A DNA stretch of 64,000 bases from Petropleomorpha daqingensis (GTDB taxonomy: Bacteria > Actinomycetota > Actinomycetes > Mycobacteriales > Geodermatophilaceae). Below are positions 39,101 to 49,290 of the stretch, one piece after another. The position numbers and the translations under genes were made by a program. Each line of letters begins with the position of its first letter. Within the stretch, counting starts at the first letter, position 1. The stretch is taken from the NCBI RefSeq assembly GCF_013408985.1, contig NZ_JACBZT010000001.1, positions 4,109,197 through 4,173,196 of the forward strand. Reading direction: 5' to 3'. Below the pieces are notes generated by a model that was given only the letters and a program-made list of their open reading frames with translations, made no database searches and was not told the DNA's origin.

Positions 39101-40861
39101 CTGCGCCGCTCGGCGATCAAGCAGGTCGCCAGCGGCCGCTTCGGCGTCACCAGCGAGTACCTGGTCAACGCCGATGACATCCAGATCAAGATGGCCCAGG
39201 GCGCCAAGCCCGGTGAGGGCGGCCAGCTGCCCGGCCAGAAGGTCTACCCGTGGGTGGCGCGCACCCGGCACTCCACGCCGGGCGTCGGCCTGATCAGCCC
39301 GCCGCCGCACCACGACATCTACTCGATCGAGGACCTCAAGCAGCTGATCCACGACCTGAAGAACGCCAACAACCAGGCGCGGGTCCACGTCAAGCTGGTC
39401 TCCGAGGTGGGGGTCGGCACGGTCGCGGCCGGGGTGAGCAAGGCGCACTCCGACGTCGTCCTGATCTCCGGGCACGACGGCGGCACCGGCGCGGCGCCGC
39501 TGACCTCGCTCAAGCACGCCGGCTCGCCGTGGGAGCTCGGCCTGGCCGAGACCCAGCAGACGCTGCTGGCCAACGGGCTGCGCGACCGGATCACCGTGCA
39601 GGTCGACGGGCAGATGAAGACCGGCCGCGACGTGATCATCGGCGCCCTGCTGGGTGCCGAGGAGTACGGCTTCGCGACCGCGCCGCTGGTCGTCTCCGGC
39701 TGCGTGATGATGCGCGTCTGCCACCTGGACACCTGCCCGGTCGGCGTCGCGACCCAGAACCCGGAGCTGCGCAAGCGGTTCACCGGGCGGCCGGAGTTCG
39801 TCGTCACCTTCTTCGAGTTCCTCGCCGAGCAGGTCCGGGGCTACCTCGCCGAGCTGGGCTTCCGCTCGCTGGACGAGGCGATCGGCCACGTGGAGCTGCT
39901 CGACACGCGCAAGGCGGTCGACCACTGGAAGGCCGCGGGCCTGGACCTCACACCGGTGCTCGCCGTCCCGGAGCTGCCCGAGGGCACGCCCCGGCGGCGG
40001 GTGCGCGAGCAGGACCACGCCCTCGACATCGCGCTGGACCAGACGCTGATCCAGCTGTGCGAGGGAGCGCTGCTCGACGCGCGGCCGGTCAGCCTCGAGC
40101 TGCCGGTGCGCAACGTCAACCGCACGGTCGGCACGATGCTCGGCTCGATGGTCACCCGCCGCTTCGGCGGCGAGGGCCTGCCCGACGGCACGATCGACCT
40201 GACCTTCACCGGGTCGGCCGGGCAGTCGTTCGGCGCGTTCGTGCCCCGGGGCATGACCATGCGGCTGTTCGGCGACGCCAACGACTACGTGGGCAAGGGC
40301 CTGTCCGGCGGGCGGATCATCGTCCGGCCGGCGCGCGAGGCCACCTTCGCGGCGGAGGACAACGTCGTCGCGGGCAACGTGATCGGCTATGGCGCGACCG
40401 GTGGCGAGATCTTCCTGCGCGGCCGGGTCGGCGAGCGGTTCTGCGTGCGCAACTCCGGTGCGCTGGCCGTCGTCGAGGGCGTGGGTGACCACGCGCTGGA
40501 GTACATGACCGGCGGGCGCGCGGTGATCCTCGGCCCGACCGGCCGGAACGTCGCGGCCGGCATGTCCGGCGGCATCGCCTACGTGCTCGACCTCGCCGTG
40601 CACCGGGTGAACACCGAGATGGTCGACATCGAGCCGCTCGACGTCGAGTCCGCGCAGTGGCTGCGCGACGTCCTGGTGCGCTACTCGGAGGACACCGAGT
40701 CGCCGGTGGCCGGGGCGCTGCTGGCCGACTGGGGACGCTGGGCCGACCAGTTCAGCGTGATCATGCCCCGCGACTACCGCCGCGCTCTCGAGGCGCAGCG
40801 GATGGCGGAAGCGAACGGTACGGATGTGGACAGGGCGCTGATGGAGGCTGCTCGTGGCTGA
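36188..40861 (+). CDS. gltB: Glutamate synthase large subunit
   Basis: Converts glutamine and 2-oxoglutarate to two glutamates (ammonia assimilation with glutamine synthetase); 1557 residues. A propeptide of 39 residues precedes Cys40 (DKDACGVAF), the expected amidotransferase nucleophile. FMN-binding region: [26 protein letters not shown] and [17 protein letters not shown]. The 3Fe-4S cysteines lie in [24 protein letters not shown]. The C-terminal GXGXG domain carries the many Gly repeats ([22 protein letters not shown]). ATG 36188 follows GGGAG; it overlaps gltD by 8 bases. Confidence 0.96.
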   Translation: MSDLTAPAVPMSPLTRPAVPFSAVPAAHGLYDPANDKDACGVAFVADARGRRSRAIVAAGLTALHNLDHRGAAGSEPNSGDGAGILTQVPDALLRAEVDFELPPMGEYAVGVAFLPVDETERAARVEDVARLAAEEGLTVLGWRELPVDPDGADVGPTARAVMPHFAQLFVAETMAARADEKAFGGNVECNGVSRLERRAFVLRKRAERSAREAGSSLYLPSLSSRTITYKGMLTTDQLPAFFPDLRDERYESAIALVHSRFSTNTFPSWPLAHPFRLIAHNGEINTIKGNRNRMRARESMLETQLFDAPEGSPAAELGLERIFPITAGDFSDSATFDEALELLHLSGRSLPHAVLMMIPEAWENHDEMDPARRAFYRFHASIMEPWDGPAAVAFTDGTLIGAVLDRNGLRPGRWWHTKDDLVVLASEVGVLDIPAADVVAKGRLQPGRMFLVDTSAGRIVSDEEVKGALAAAQPYDDWLHAGLVQLPSLPERRRARPSHESVVRRQLVFGYTEEELRVLLTPMASSGAEPIGSMGTDTPVAALSDRSRLLYDYFGQLFAQVTNPPLDAIREELVTSLGRTFGPEQNLLEAVPASCRQVFLPFPVIDNDELAKILHIDDDGDLPGFAAVRITGHFDVNGGGPGLAQALEDLRTKVSKAIAAGARVIVLSDRDADEKRAPIPSLLMTAAVHHHLIREKTRMKVGLVVESGDCREVHHVALLLGYGAAAVNPYLAFESVEDLIRDGSLVGVEPAQAIRNMVKALGKGVLKVMSKMGISTVGSYTMAQIFEAIGLSREIVDEYFTGTSAPLGGVGIDVLAEEVAVRHRRAYPPNPTERAHRRLETGGEYQWRREGEVHLFNPETVFLLQHATRSRQYEVFERYTQTVDELSADAATLRGLFTLKTGVRAPVPIDEVEPVSEIVKRFSTGAMSYGSISQEAHETLAIAMNRLGARSNTGEGGEDPDRFVPDPNGDLRRSAIKQVASGRFGVTSEYLVNADDIQIKMAQGAKPGEGGQLPGQKVYPWVARTRHSTPGVGLISPPPHHDIYSIEDLKQLIHDLKNANNQARVHVKLVSEVGVGTVAAGVSKAHSDVVLISGHDGGTGAAPLTSLKHAGSPWELGLAETQQTLLANGLRDRITVQVDGQMKTGRDVIIGALLGAEEYGFATAPLVVSGCVMMRVCHLDTCPVGVATQNPELRKRFTGRPEFVVTFFEFLAEQVRGYLAELGFRSLDEAIGHVELLDTRKAVDHWKAAGLDLTPVLAVPELPEGTPRRRVREQDHALDIALDQTLIQLCEGALLDARPVSLELPVRNVNRTVGTMLGSMVTRRFGGEGLPDGTIDLTFTGSAGQSFGAFVPRGMTMRLFGDANDYVGKGLSGGRIIVRPAREATFAAEDNVVAGNVIGYGATGGEIFLRGRVGERFCVRNSGALAVVEGVGDHALEYMTGGRAVILGPTGRNVAAGMSGGIAYVLDLAVHRVNTEMVDIEPLDVESAQWLRDVLVRYSEDTESPVAGALLADWGRWADQFSVIMPRDYRRALEAQRMAEANGTDVDRALMEAARG

Positions 40862-42356
40862 CTCGACCGGTTTCCTCAAGTACGAGCGGAAGCTGCCGCC
40901 GCGGCGCCCGGTCGACCTGCGGCTGCTGGACTGGAAGGACGTCTACCTCTCCCGCAAGAACGGGGAGGACGAGGTCTTCCCGCTCGCCGACGTCCGGGAG
41001 CAGGCCGCCCGCTGCATGGACTGCGGCATCCCGTTCTGCCACCACGGCTGCCCGCTGGGCAACCTCATCCCCGAGTGGAACGACCTGGCCCGCCGGGACG
41101 ACTGGTCCGAGGCGATCGAGCGGCTGCACGCGACCAACAACTTCCCGGAGTTCACCGGGAAGCTGTGCCCGGCGCCGTGCGAGGGCTCCTGCGTGCTCAA
41201 CCTGCAGGAGTCGCCGGTCACGATCAAGCAGATCGAGTGGGAGATCATCGACCAGGCGTTCCAGCGCGACCTGGTGACGCCGCGGCCGGCGCAGGAGCGC
41301 ACCGGCAAGAAGGTCGCCGTCGTCGGCTCCGGCCCGGCCGGGCTGGCCGCCGCGCAGCAGCTGACCCGCGCCGGGCACGACGTCACCGTCTACGAGCGGG
41401 CCGACCGGATCGGTGGGCTGCTCCGCTACGGCATCCCCGAGTTCAAGATGGAGAAGGCCGTGCTGGACCGGCGGCTGGACCAGATGCGGGCCGAGGGCAC
41501 CCGGTTCGTCACCGGCGTCGAGGTCGGCGGCCCTGCGGACGGCGACCTGTCGGTCGAGCAGCTGCGCGAGGAGTTCGACGCCGTCGTCCTCGCCGGTGGC
41601 GCCACGGTCGGCCGCGACCTGCCCGCCCCGGGCCGCGAGCTCACGGGCATCCACCTCGCCATGGAGTACCTGCCCTTCGGCAACCGGCAGGCGCTCGGCG
41701 AGCTCGACGAGCCGCCGATCACCGCGACGGGCAAGCACGTGGTGATCATCGGTGGCGGTGACACCGGCGCCGACTGCCTCGGCACCGCGCACCGGCAGGG
41801 CGCGCTCTCGGTGACGCAGCTGGAGATCATGCCGGCGCCGCCGGACCGCCGTGACCACGGCAGCAACCCCTGGCCGACCTACCCGATGATCATGCGCGTC
41901 TCCAGCGCGCACGAGGAGGGCGGCGAGCGGCTCTACGCCGTCAACACCGAGCGCTTCCTGGGTCATGAGGACGGCCCCGCCCACGGCCACGTGCGCGCGC
42001 TGCTGCTCCACGAGGTCGAGCGGGTCGAGGGCCGGTTCCAGAAGATCGAGGGCACCGAGCAGGAGCTGCCCGCCGAGCTGGTGCTGCTGGCCATGGGCTT
42101 CACCGGCGCGCAGCGGGAGGGCCTCGTCGACACCCTCGGCGTCGAGGTCGACCAGCGCGGCAACGTCGCCCGCGACGGCGAGTTCATGTCCACCGTGCCC
42201 GGCGTCTTCGTCGCCGGCGACATGGGCCGCGGCCAGTCGCTCATCGTCTGGGCGATCGCCGAGGGCCGCGCCGCCGCGGCCGCCGCCGACAGCTGGCTGA
42301 CCGGCGACTCGATGCTGCCCCGCCCGATCACCCCGACGGCGGTCGCGCTGCGCTGA
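40854..42356 (+). CDS. gltD: Glutamate synthase small subunit
   Basis: NADPH-dependent subunit that feeds electrons to GltB; 500 residues. The N-terminal Fe-S ligation motif [24 protein letters not shown] is followed by FAD-binding [34 protein letters not shown]-binding [15 protein letters not shown] and the C-terminal [26 protein letters not shown] follow. Start GTG overlaps gltB, so expression is coupled. A strong hairpin ends the operon 10 bases after the stop. Confidence 0.96.
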   Translation: MADSTGFLKYERKLPPRRPVDLRLLDWKDVYLSRKNGEDEVFPLADVREQAARCMDCGIPFCHHGCPLGNLIPEWNDLARRDDWSEAIERLHATNNFPEFTGKLCPAPCEGSCVLNLQESPVTIKQIEWEIIDQAFQRDLVTPRPAQERTGKKVAVVGSGPAGLAAAQQLTRAGHDVTVYERADRIGGLLRYGIPEFKMEKAVLDRRLDQMRAEGTRFVTGVEVGGPADGDLSVEQLREEFDAVVLAGGATVGRDLPAPGRELTGIHLAMEYLPFGNRQALGELDEPPITATGKHVVIIGGGDTGADCLGTAHRQGALSVTQLEIMPAPPDRRDHGSNPWPTYPMIMRVSSAHEEGGERLYAVNTERFLGHEDGPAHGHVRALLLHEVERVEGRFQKIEGTEQELPAELVLLAMGFTGAQREGLVDTLGVEVDQRGNVARDGEFMSTVPGVFVAGDMGRGQSLIVWAIAEGRAAAAAADSWLTGDSMLPRPITPTAVALR

Positions 42357-42365
42357 TCCGCTCGA

Positions 42366-42405
42366 CCCGGGCCGGGTCCTCGCCGTGTGGCGGGGCCCGG
42401 CCCGA
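42366..42405 (+). terminator. Strong hairpin terminator after gltBD
   Basis: A G+C stem of about 16 base pairs (CGGGCCGGG and CCCGGCCCG at its base) with a GTGTG loop. Confidence 0.8.
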
Positions 42406-42420
42406 GTCGTCTCCTGGGCC

Positions 42421-42502
42421 GTGGGGTCCCCACTTTCGCGGTGTTCCTGTTGCTCTTGCGGTGCTGCAGGACCGCGAGAGCGAGAGAAGAACCGCAAGAG
42501 CA
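42421..42502. repeat. Nested inverted-repeat element upstream of pyk
   Basis: Begins with the palindrome GTGGGG-T-CCCCAC (42421-42433). TTTCGCGGT (42434-42442) and GCTCTTGCGGT (42452-42462) are direct near-copies. ACCGCGAGAGC (42471-42481) and ACCGCAAGAGC (42491-42501) are inverted copies; the outer pair 42451-42462/42491-42502 is a perfect 12-base match. No open reading frame is supported here. It looks like a REP/MITE-like unit, but copy number elsewhere is unknown. Confidence 0.5.
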
Positions 42503-42582
42503 GCGAGGGGAGCGACGGTGAACTCCTGAGGCGGATGTGAGCGCTCACAGGGGTGGCTCCGGCAGGCCGGGGGGCGTCCCGA

Positions 42583-42588
42583 TAGCGT
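42583..42588 (+). promoter_or_regulatory. -10 box of pyk (leaderless)
   Basis: TAGCGT, 7 bases before the ATG at 42596. Confidence 0.5.
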
Positions 42589-42595
42589 TTGCGCC

Positions 42596-44014
42596 ATGAC
42601 GCGCCGCGCCAAGATCGTCTGCACGCTGGGACCGAAGACGAGCAGCCTGGAACAGGTCACCGCGCTCGTCGAAGCGGGCATGGACGTCGCCCGCCTCAAC
42701 TTCAGCCACGGCGCGCACGAGGACCACGCCGCCGCCTACACCGCGGTGCGCCAGGCTTCCGATCGCACGGGCCACGCGGTCGCCGTCCTCGCCGACCTGC
42801 AGGGCCCCAAGATCCGCCTCGGCACCTTCGTCGACGGTCCCGTCGTCTGGGAGACCGGCAGCCGCGTCTGCGTCACCGTCGAGGACGTGCCCGGGACCGC
42901 GCAGCGCGTCTCCACCACCTACAAGGGCCTGGCCAACGACGTGCGCGTCGGCGACCGCCTCCTGGTGGACGACGGCAAGCTCGCGCTGTCCGTGGTCGAG
43001 GTGAACGGCCCCGACGTGTGGTGCCTGGTCACCGAGGGCGGCCCGGTCTCCAACAACAAGGGCCTGTCCCTGCCCGGCGTCGCGGTGAGCGTGCCGGCGC
43101 TGTCGGACAAGGACGAGGAGGACCTGCGCTTCGCCCTGCACCTGTCGGTCGACTTCGTCGCGCTGTCGTTCGTCCGCTCGCCGGCCGACGTCGAGCTGGT
43201 GCGCGAGATCATGCGCCAGGAGGACATCGAGGTCCCGGTCATCGCCAAGCTGGAGAAGCCGGAGGCGATCGACAACCTCGAGGCGATCGTCGAGGCCTTC
43301 GACGGGATCATGGTGGCCCGTGGCGACCTGGGCGTGGAGCTGCCGCTCGAGCAGGTGCCGCTCGTGCAGAAGCGCGCCGTCCAGGCGGCCCGCGAGCGGA
43401 ACAAGCCGGTCATCGTCGCCACGCAGATGCTCGAGTCGATGATCGAGTCGTCGCGGCCGACCCGTGCTGAGGCCTCCGATGTCGCCAACGCCGTCCTGGA
43501 CGGCGCGGACGCGGTGATGCTGTCGGGGGAGACCTCGGTCGGCAGGCACCCGATCGCCGCCGTCCGGACGATGGAACGGATCATCGACGCCGTCGAGAGC
43601 CACGGCGAGATCCGCGCACCCGAGGTGAGCCGCCGGTCGCGGTCGCGCTCCGGCGCGATCGTGCGCGCGGCCAAGGACGTCGGCGAGACCCTCGACGTCA
43701 AGGCGCTGGCGACCTTCACGCAGACCGGCGACACCGCGCGCCGGCTCGCCGCGCTGCACCCCCGCCAGCCGCTGCTGGCCTTCACGATCGACGCCCGCGT
43801 GCGCAGCCAGCTGGCGCTGTCCTGGGGCGTGGAGACGTTCATCGTCCCCGAGGTCTCGCACACCGACGACATGGTCCGGCAGGTGGACTTCTCGCTGCTG
43901 TCGATCGGCCGGCTCAAGGAGGGCGACCGCGTCGTCGTCGTGGCCGGCAGCCCGCCGAACACCGTCGGCTCGACCAACCTGATCCGGGTCCACGAGGTGG
44001 GCACCGACTCGTGA
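42596..44014 (+). CDS. pyk: Pyruvate kinase
   Basis: Last step of glycolysis, PEP plus ADP to pyruvate plus ATP; 472 residues. TKIVCTLGP-like start (AKIVCTLGPKTSS), MDVARLNFSHG, the substrate-binding VIAKLEKPEAIDNL with catalytic Lys, GIMVARGDLGVELPLEQVP, VIVATQMLESMIESSRPTRAEASDVANAVLDGADAVMLSGETSVG and a normal regulatory C-terminal domain are present. Overlaps tesB by 4 bases. Confidence 0.96.
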   Translation: MTRRAKIVCTLGPKTSSLEQVTALVEAGMDVARLNFSHGAHEDHAAAYTAVRQASDRTGHAVAVLADLQGPKIRLGTFVDGPVVWETGSRVCVTVEDVPGTAQRVSTTYKGLANDVRVGDRLLVDDGKLALSVVEVNGPDVWCLVTEGGPVSNNKGLSLPGVAVSVPALSDKDEEDLRFALHLSVDFVALSFVRSPADVELVREIMRQEDIEVPVIAKLEKPEAIDNLEAIVEAFDGIMVARGDLGVELPLEQVPLVQKRAVQAARERNKPVIVATQMLESMIESSRPTRAEASDVANAVLDGADAVMLSGETSVGRHPIAAVRTMERIIDAVESHGEIRAPEVSRRSRSRSGAIVRAAKDVGETLDVKALATFTQTGDTARRLAALHPRQPLLAFTIDARVRSQLALSWGVETFIVPEVSHTDDMVRQVDFSLLSIGRLKEGDRVVVVAGSPPNTVGSTNLIRVHEVGTDS

Positions 44015-44874
44015 GCGAGTCCACCGCGCCGCTGATGGCGGTGCTCGGGCTCGAGGAGCGGGAGGAGGACGTCTTCGTCGGCCAGACGCCGACGACGCCC
44101 TCGCAGCGGGTCTTCGGCGGCCAGGTGGCCGGGCAGGCGCTGATGGCCGCCGGGCTGACCACGCCGGGCGACCGGAGCGTGCACTCGCTGCACTCCTACT
44201 TCCTGCGCCCGGGCGACCCGAACGAGGAGATCCGCTACGTCGTCGAGCGGATCCGCGACGGCCGCACGTTCAGCACCCGTCGCGTCCTGGCCCACCAGCG
44301 GCGCAAGGGCGAGGACGTCGCCATCTACGCCCTCACGGCCGACTTCACCGCCGGCGAGCGGGCGCTGGCCGAGCACTCGCTGCCGATGCCGGACGTCCCC
44401 GGCCCCGAGGGGCTGCCCGGCATCCCCGACGTCGTCGCCCGGCACCCGGAGCGAGGGGCCTTCATGGAGGCGATGAGCGCCGCGGTCGAGCAGCGGTTCC
44501 TCGAGGACCCTTTCTCGCCGGTGGCCAAGAAGTACCCGGACACCCAGCACCGGACCTGGCTGCGGGTGGCCGGCCGGCTGCCCGACGACCCCGCCGTGCA
44601 CGCCGCGGCGCTGACGTTCGCCAGCGACCTCACCCTGCTCTCGTCCGGCGTGGCCCGGCTGGGCGTCGGCTGGGGCGGCTTCATGGGCGCGAGCCTCGAC
44701 CACACGGTCTGGTTCCACCGGCCGATGCGCCCCGACGAGTGGTTCCTCTACGAGGGCGACAGCCCGGTGGCCTCGGCCGGTCGCGCGCTGTGCATCGGCC
44801 AGATCTGGACCGTCGACGGCGAGCACGTCGCCACGGTGGCCCAGGAGGGGCTCATCCGCGCCGTCCGGGAGTGA
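44011..44874 (+). CDS. tesB: Acyl-CoA thioesterase II
   Basis: Double hot-dog thioesterase hydrolysing acyl-CoA esters; 287 residues. RVFGGQVAGQALMAA, LHSYFLRPGDPNEEIRYVVERIRDGRTFSTRRV, LTFASDLTLL with the catalytic Asp, and SLDHTVWFHRPMRPDEWFLYEGDSPVASAGRALCIGQIW are the TesB signature. GTGA overlap with pyk, an arrangement shared with mycobacteria. The 3' end overlaps the convergent ABC gene by 23 bases. Confidence 0.94.
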   Translation: MSESTAPLMAVLGLEEREEDVFVGQTPTTPSQRVFGGQVAGQALMAAGLTTPGDRSVHSLHSYFLRPGDPNEEIRYVVERIRDGRTFSTRRVLAHQRRKGEDVAIYALTADFTAGERALAEHSLPMPDVPGPEGLPGIPDVVARHPERGAFMEAMSAAVEQRFLEDPFSPVAKKYPDTQHRTWLRVAGRLPDDPAVHAAALTFASDLTLLSSGVARLGVGWGGFMGASLDHTVWFHRPMRPDEWFLYEGDSPVASAGRALCIGQIWTVDGEHVATVAQEGLIRAVRE

Positions 44875-46888
44875 CGACGGCGGGCGCCTTCCCGGTGACG
44901 GCGTCCTCCTCGCTGTCGGCCGGCCCGCGGAACTGGCTGGCGTAGAGCCGCTGGTAGGCGCCGCCGGCGGCGAGCAGTTCCTCGTGGGTCCCCGACTCGA
45001 CGATCCGGCCGGCCTCCATGACCAGGATCAGGTCGGCGTCGCGGATCGTGGACAGCCGGTGGGCGATCACGAAGCTGGTCCGGTCGGCCCGCAGCGCCGC
45101 CATGGCGTGCTGCACGAGCACCTCGGTGCGGGTGTCCACCGAGCTGGTCGCCTCGTCGAGGATCAGCAGCGACGGGTCGGCCAGGAACGCGCGGGCGATC
45201 GTGATCAGCTGCTTCTCCCCGACGCTGACGTTGCTCGCCTCGTCGTCCAGGACCGTGTCGTAGCCGTCGGGCAGGCTGCGCACGAACCGGTCGACGAAGG
45301 CCGCCTCGGCCGCGGCGTGGATCTGCTCGTCGCTCGCCTCCGGGTCGCCGTAGCCGATGTTGTCCCGGATCGTGCCGCCGAACAGCCAGGTGTCCTGCAG
45401 CACCATGCCGACGTGCGCCCGCAGGTCCTCGCGGCGCAGCGCGGTGATGTCGACGCCGTCCAGGGTGATCCGGCCGGCGTCCAGCTCGTAGAACCGCATG
45501 ATCAGGTTCACCAGCGTCGTCTTGCCGGCCCCGGTCGGGCCCACGATGGCGACCGTCTGCCCGGGCTCGGCGACCAGCGAGAGGTCCTCGATCAGCGGCT
45601 GGTCGGGGGAGTAGCGGAAGGAGATGTGCTCGAACTCGACCCGGCCGCGCCGGGTGGTGGGGACGACGGCGTCCACCGGGTCGGGGACCTGCTCCTCGGC
45701 GTCGAGCAGCTCGAAGACCCGCTCGGCGGAGGCGACGCCGGACTGCAGCAGGTTGGCCATCGAGGCGACCTGGGTCAGCGGCTGCATGAACTGCCGGGAG
45801 TACTGGATGAACGCCTGCACGTCGCCGAGGCTGATCGCGCCGGTGGCCACCCGGACGCCGCCGACGACGGCCACGGCCACGTAGTTGAGGTTCCCGAGGA
45901 ACATCATCGCCGGCATGATCAGCCCCGAGACGAACTGGGCCCCGAAGCTGGCGCGGAAGAGGTCCTCGTTGCGCTCCTCGAAGGACCGCTGCACCTCGCG
46001 CTGCCGGCCGAAGACGGTCACCAGCTCGTGACCGGTGAACGCCTCCTCGATGTGCGCGTTGAGCGCGCCGGTGTTCTTCCACTGGGCGACGAACATCTTC
46101 TGCGAGCGCTTGGCGATCCGGGTGGTGATCGCCATCGAGATCGGGATGGTCACCAGGGCGATCAGCGCCAGCAGCGGGGAGATGACCAGCATCAGCACGA
46201 CGACGCCGATCACGGTCAGCAGCGAGGTGAGCAGCTGGCTCAGCGTCTGCTGGAGGCTCTGGGCGATGTTGTCGATGTCGTTGGTGACCCGGCTGAGCAG
46301 CTCGCCGCGGGGCTGGGTGTCGAAGTAGCGCAGCGGCAGGCGGTGCAGCTTGGCCTCGACGTCGGTGCGCAGCCGGAACATCGACCGCTGCACGGCGGTG
46401 GTGAGCAGGTAGCCCTGCAGCCAGCTGAACAGCGAGGCGCCCGCGTACAGCGCGATCGCCCAGAGCAGCACGGTGCCCAGCGCGCCGAAGTCGATGCCGT
46501 GCCCGGGGACCACGTGGTTGCTCGTGATGATGTCGGCGACGTTGCCGTGCCCGGCCGCCCGGGCCGCGTCGGCGGCCTCCTGGGTGGTCAGCCCCGCAGG
46601 CAGCTGCCGGCCGAGGATCCCGGCGAAGATGATGTCGGTCGCCCGGCCGAGGAGCTTGGGACCCGACACCGACAGCCCGACGGCGGTGATCGCCAGCAGG
46701 ACGACGCCGACGAGCATGCCGCGCTCGGGGGAGAGGCGGCCCAGCAGCCGCTTCATCGAGGGGCCGAACGACATCGCCTTCGCCGCCGGCATGCCCATCG
46801 CGGCCATCGGTCCGCGGCCGAAGCCGGGCCCCGCAGGCCGGGGCGGCGGGCCGACCGGGCGCTCGGGGGCGGTGGTGGGGCGCGTCAT
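44852..46888 (-). CDS. Heterodimeric ABC exporter subunit with catalytic ATP site
   Basis: Half-transporter of 678 residues. A Pro/Gly-rich N-terminus of about 50 residues precedes six helices (about 60-390). The periplasmic loop after helix 1 is unusually long (about 70 residues, TDIIFAGILGRQ to HVVPGHGIDFG), as in Rv1273c-like exporters. The ATPase domain has GPTGAGKTT, LLILDEATSSVD with catalytic Glu, and VIAHRLST with switch His; its signature is degenerate (VSVGEKQL). ATG 46888 overlaps the upstream partner gene by 4 bases. Part of the tetR-controlled operon. Confidence 0.92.
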   Translation of the reverse strand: MTRPTTAPERPVGPPPRPAGPGFGRGPMAAMGMPAAKAMSFGPSMKRLLGRLSPERGMLVGVVLLAITAVGLSVSGPKLLGRATDIIFAGILGRQLPAGLTTQEAADAARAAGHGNVADIITSNHVVPGHGIDFGALGTVLLWAIALYAGASLFSWLQGYLLTTAVQRSMFRLRTDVEAKLHRLPLRYFDTQPRGELLSRVTNDIDNIAQSLQQTLSQLLTSLLTVIGVVVLMLVISPLLALIALVTIPISMAITTRIAKRSQKMFVAQWKNTGALNAHIEEAFTGHELVTVFGRQREVQRSFEERNEDLFRASFGAQFVSGLIMPAMMFLGNLNYVAVAVVGGVRVATGAISLGDVQAFIQYSRQFMQPLTQVASMANLLQSGVASAERVFELLDAEEQVPDPVDAVVPTTRRGRVEFEHISFRYSPDQPLIEDLSLVAEPGQTVAIVGPTGAGKTTLVNLIMRFYELDAGRITLDGVDITALRREDLRAHVGMVLQDTWLFGGTIRDNIGYGDPEASDEQIHAAAEAAFVDRFVRSLPDGYDTVLDDEASNVSVGEKQLITIARAFLADPSLLILDEATSSVDTRTEVLVQHAMAALRADRTSFVIAHRLSTIRDADLILVMEAGRIVESGTHEELLAAGGAYQRLYASQFRGPADSEEDAVTGKAPAVVTPGRRG

Positions 46889-48633
46889 GCCGGCGTCTCC
46901 ACGGTGCTGGCCTCCATCGCGTGCTGGGACTCCACGATCTCCTGGTAGGTGGGGCAGGTCTCGAGCAGCTCGTCGTGCGTGCCCAGGCCCGCGACCCGGC
47001 CGTCCTCGAGGACGACGATCTGGTCGGCGTCGGCGATCGTGGAGACCCGCTGGGCGACGATGAGCACCGTCGCCTCGCGGGTCCACGGCCGCAGCGCCGT
47101 CCTCAGCCGGGCGTCGGTGGCCAGGTCGAGGGCCGAGAACGAGTCGTCGAACAGGTAGATCTGCGGACGGCGGACCAGCGCGCGGGCGATCGCCAGCCGC
47201 TGCCGCTGACCCCCGGAGAAGTTCGTGCCGCCCTGGCTCACCGGCGCCTCGAGTCCCTCCGGCAGCGCGCTGACGAAGTCGGTGGCCTGCGCGATCTCGA
47301 GCGCGGCCCAGAGCTCCTCGTCGGTCGCGTCGGTCCGGCCGTAGCGCAGGTTGCTCGCGACCGTGCCGCTGAACAGGAACGCCTTCTGCGGCACCAGGCC
47401 GATCCGGTCCCACAGCTCGTCGGGCGCCAGCTCGCGGACGTCCACCCCGTCGACGACCACCGCGCCGCCGGTGACGTCGAGCAGCCGCGGCACGAGGGAG
47501 AGCAGCGTCGACTTGCCCGCGCCCGTGCTGCCGATGATCGCCGTCGTCTTCCCGGGCTCGGCGCGGAAGGAGATGCCGCGCAGCACCGGCGCCGCCGCAC
47601 CCGGGTAGCGCAGCTCGACGTCCCGGAACTCCAGCTCGCCGACGGCGGGCACGTCGGTGACCGGCGCGGTCGGCGGGGCGATCGAGGAGTCGGTGGAGAC
47701 GACCTCCATGATCCGGTCGGCGCAGACCGAGGCGCGCGGGATCATGACCGCCATGAACGTCGCCATCATGACCGACATGAGGATGAGCGTCAGGTAGAGC
47801 AGGAAGGCGGTCAGCGCGCCGATCTGGATCTCCTCGGAGTCCACCCGGCCGGCGCCGAACCACAGCACCGCGACGCTGGAGACGTTCAGGATCAGCAGCA
47901 CGGTGGGGAAGATCAGCGCCTGGAGCCGTCCGGCCCGCAGCGCGGTGTTAGTGAGCTCGGCGTTGGCGGCGCCGAACCGGCGGACCTCGTGCCGCTCGCG
48001 GACGAACGCGCGGACCACGCGGATGCCGGTGAGCTGCTCGCGCAGCACGCGGTTGACGTTGTCGATGCGCACCTGCATGGCGCGGAACTGCGGCACCATC
48101 CGGACGACGATCGCGCCGATCGAGACGAGCAGCGCCGGGACGCAGACGAGCATGAGCCAGGACAGGCCGACGTCCTCGCGCAGCGCCATGATCACGCCGC
48201 CGATGCACATGATCGGTGCGCCGATCATCAGCGTGCAGGTCATGACGACGAGCATCTGCACCTGCTGGACGTCGTTGGTCGTGCGCGTGATCAGCGAGGG
48301 CGCGCCGAACCGGGCCATCTCCTGGGCGGAGAACGTCCCGACGCGGCCGAAGATGGCGCCGCGCACGTCGCGACCGAACGCCATCGCGGTGCGGGCGCCG
48401 AACCAGACCGCGCCGATCGAGCAGGCGATCTGCACGACGGTGACCCCGAGCATCAGGCCGCCGACGCGCAGGATGTAGCCGGTGTCCCCGGTCACGACCC
48501 CGCTGTCGATGATGTCGGCGTTGAGGCTGGGCAGGTACAGCGAGGCCATGGTGGAGACCAGCTGCAGGCCGACCACCGCCAGCAGCGGACGCTTGTAGGG
48601 CTGCAGGTGACCGCGCAGCAGCCGGATCAGCAT
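46885..48633 (-). CDS. Heterodimeric ABC exporter subunit with degenerate ATP site
   Basis: Half-transporter of 582 residues that starts directly with the membrane domain (LIRLLRGHLQPYKRPLLAVVG). ATPase motifs: GSTGAGKST, signature FSGGQ, Walker B IYLFDDSFSALD with Asp in place of the catalytic Glu, and VAQRVST with Gln in place of the switch His. The canonical signature and degenerate Walker B/His complement the partner exactly. It overlaps the TetR gene by 7 bases and the partner by 4. Drug efflux is the likeliest role given the local regulator. Confidence 0.92.
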   Translation of the reverse strand: MLIRLLRGHLQPYKRPLLAVVGLQLVSTMASLYLPSLNADIIDSGVVTGDTGYILRVGGLMLGVTVVQIACSIGAVWFGARTAMAFGRDVRGAIFGRVGTFSAQEMARFGAPSLITRTTNDVQQVQMLVVMTCTLMIGAPIMCIGGVIMALREDVGLSWLMLVCVPALLVSIGAIVVRMVPQFRAMQVRIDNVNRVLREQLTGIRVVRAFVRERHEVRRFGAANAELTNTALRAGRLQALIFPTVLLILNVSSVAVLWFGAGRVDSEEIQIGALTAFLLYLTLILMSVMMATFMAVMIPRASVCADRIMEVVSTDSSIAPPTAPVTDVPAVGELEFRDVELRYPGAAAPVLRGISFRAEPGKTTAIIGSTGAGKSTLLSLVPRLLDVTGGAVVVDGVDVRELAPDELWDRIGLVPQKAFLFSGTVASNLRYGRTDATDEELWAALEIAQATDFVSALPEGLEAPVSQGGTNFSGGQRQRLAIARALVRRPQIYLFDDSFSALDLATDARLRTALRPWTREATVLIVAQRVSTIADADQIVVLEDGRVAGLGTHDELLETCPTYQEIVESQHAMEASTVETPA

Positions 48634-49274
48634 GCGGGGACCTCCATCGTGTGCGCGGGCCGCGGAGGGGCGGTGTCCCGTCGGCGCAGGCCGTCGAGCA
48701 GCAGCGAGACGATCTCGGTGGGCGGCAGGGGCTCGGTGTCGACCAGGCGGTGGCTGCTCAGCGCCAGCGTGATCAGCCGGAGCCGGCGTGCCGTCTCCTG
48801 CGGCGAGCAGCGCAGCTCGTCGCGGTCGGGGTCGACGAGCAGCGCGAGGGCGTCGACCACGCGGGCCTCGGAGGCACGGATCCGCCAGCCGCGGTCGCGG
48901 TCGTGCTCGCGGTGCGGCAGCGACCCGTGCGCGGCGAAGGCGTGCATCAGGCCGGCGATGCGGCGACCGCGCGCCTGCATGAGCTCCACCGCGGCGACCA
49001 GCCGGTCCTCCAGCGGCGCCGTCCGGTCCAGCTCGGCGATCGCATCGACGACGGTGGAGGGGTCGAAGGCGCTGGCGAGCACCGCCTCCATGAGGTCCTG
49101 CTTGCTCGGGAAGACCCGGAAGATGGTGCCTTCCGCGACACCGGCGGCCTCGGCGATCAGCCGGGTGCTCACGTCGGTGCCGTGCTCGAGCACCAGCGGC
49201 AGGGTGGCGGCGATCAGCGCCTCACGCCGCTCCTCGGGCGGGAGGGCCGCAGCGCGGCGGGACGGTGTGGTCAC
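48627..49274 (-). CDS. TetR family transcriptional regulator
   Basis: TetR-type repressor of 215 residues, first gene of the exporter operon. The helix-turn-helix covers about residues 35-55 (STRLIAEAAGVAEGTIFRVFPSKQDLMEAVL); the rest is a helical ligand-binding domain. The GTG at 49274 is preferred: a TAGTGT -10 box ends 6 bases before it. The GTG at 49280 would directly abut the -10. A perfect palindrome lies just upstream, so autoregulation is likely. It ends 7 bases inside the next gene. Confidence 0.88.
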   Translation of the reverse strand: MTTPSRRAAALPPEERREALIAATLPLVLEHGTDVSTRLIAEAAGVAEGTIFRVFPSKQDLMEAVLASAFDPSTVVDAIAELDRTAPLEDRLVAAVELMQARGRRIAGLMHAFAAHGSLPHREHDRDRGWRIRASEARVVDALALLVDPDRDELRCSPQETARRLRLITLALSSHRLVDTEPLPPTEIVSLLLDGLRRRDTAPPRPAHTMEVPAC

Positions 49275-49280
49275 GGCCAC

Positions 49281-49286
49281 ACACTA
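49281..49286 (-). promoter_or_regulatory. -10 box of tetR-ABC operon (leaderless)
   Basis: Read on the minus strand, TAGTGT followed by 6 bases and the GTG at 49274. Confidence 0.55.
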
Positions 49287-49290
49287 CATG

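Noticed and set aside
34844-40879. A 2011-codon open frame on the minus strand opposite lgt and gltB
   Set aside because: Low-complexity composition rich in Val, Asp, Arg and Gly; it crosses several well-supported plus-strand genes. Third-position GC bias explains it.
44852-47863. One 1003-residue fused ABC protein
   Set aside because: The upstream 325 residues are an out-of-frame reading of the partner gene; an ATG at 46888 overlaps the partner stop and gives a normal half-transporter.
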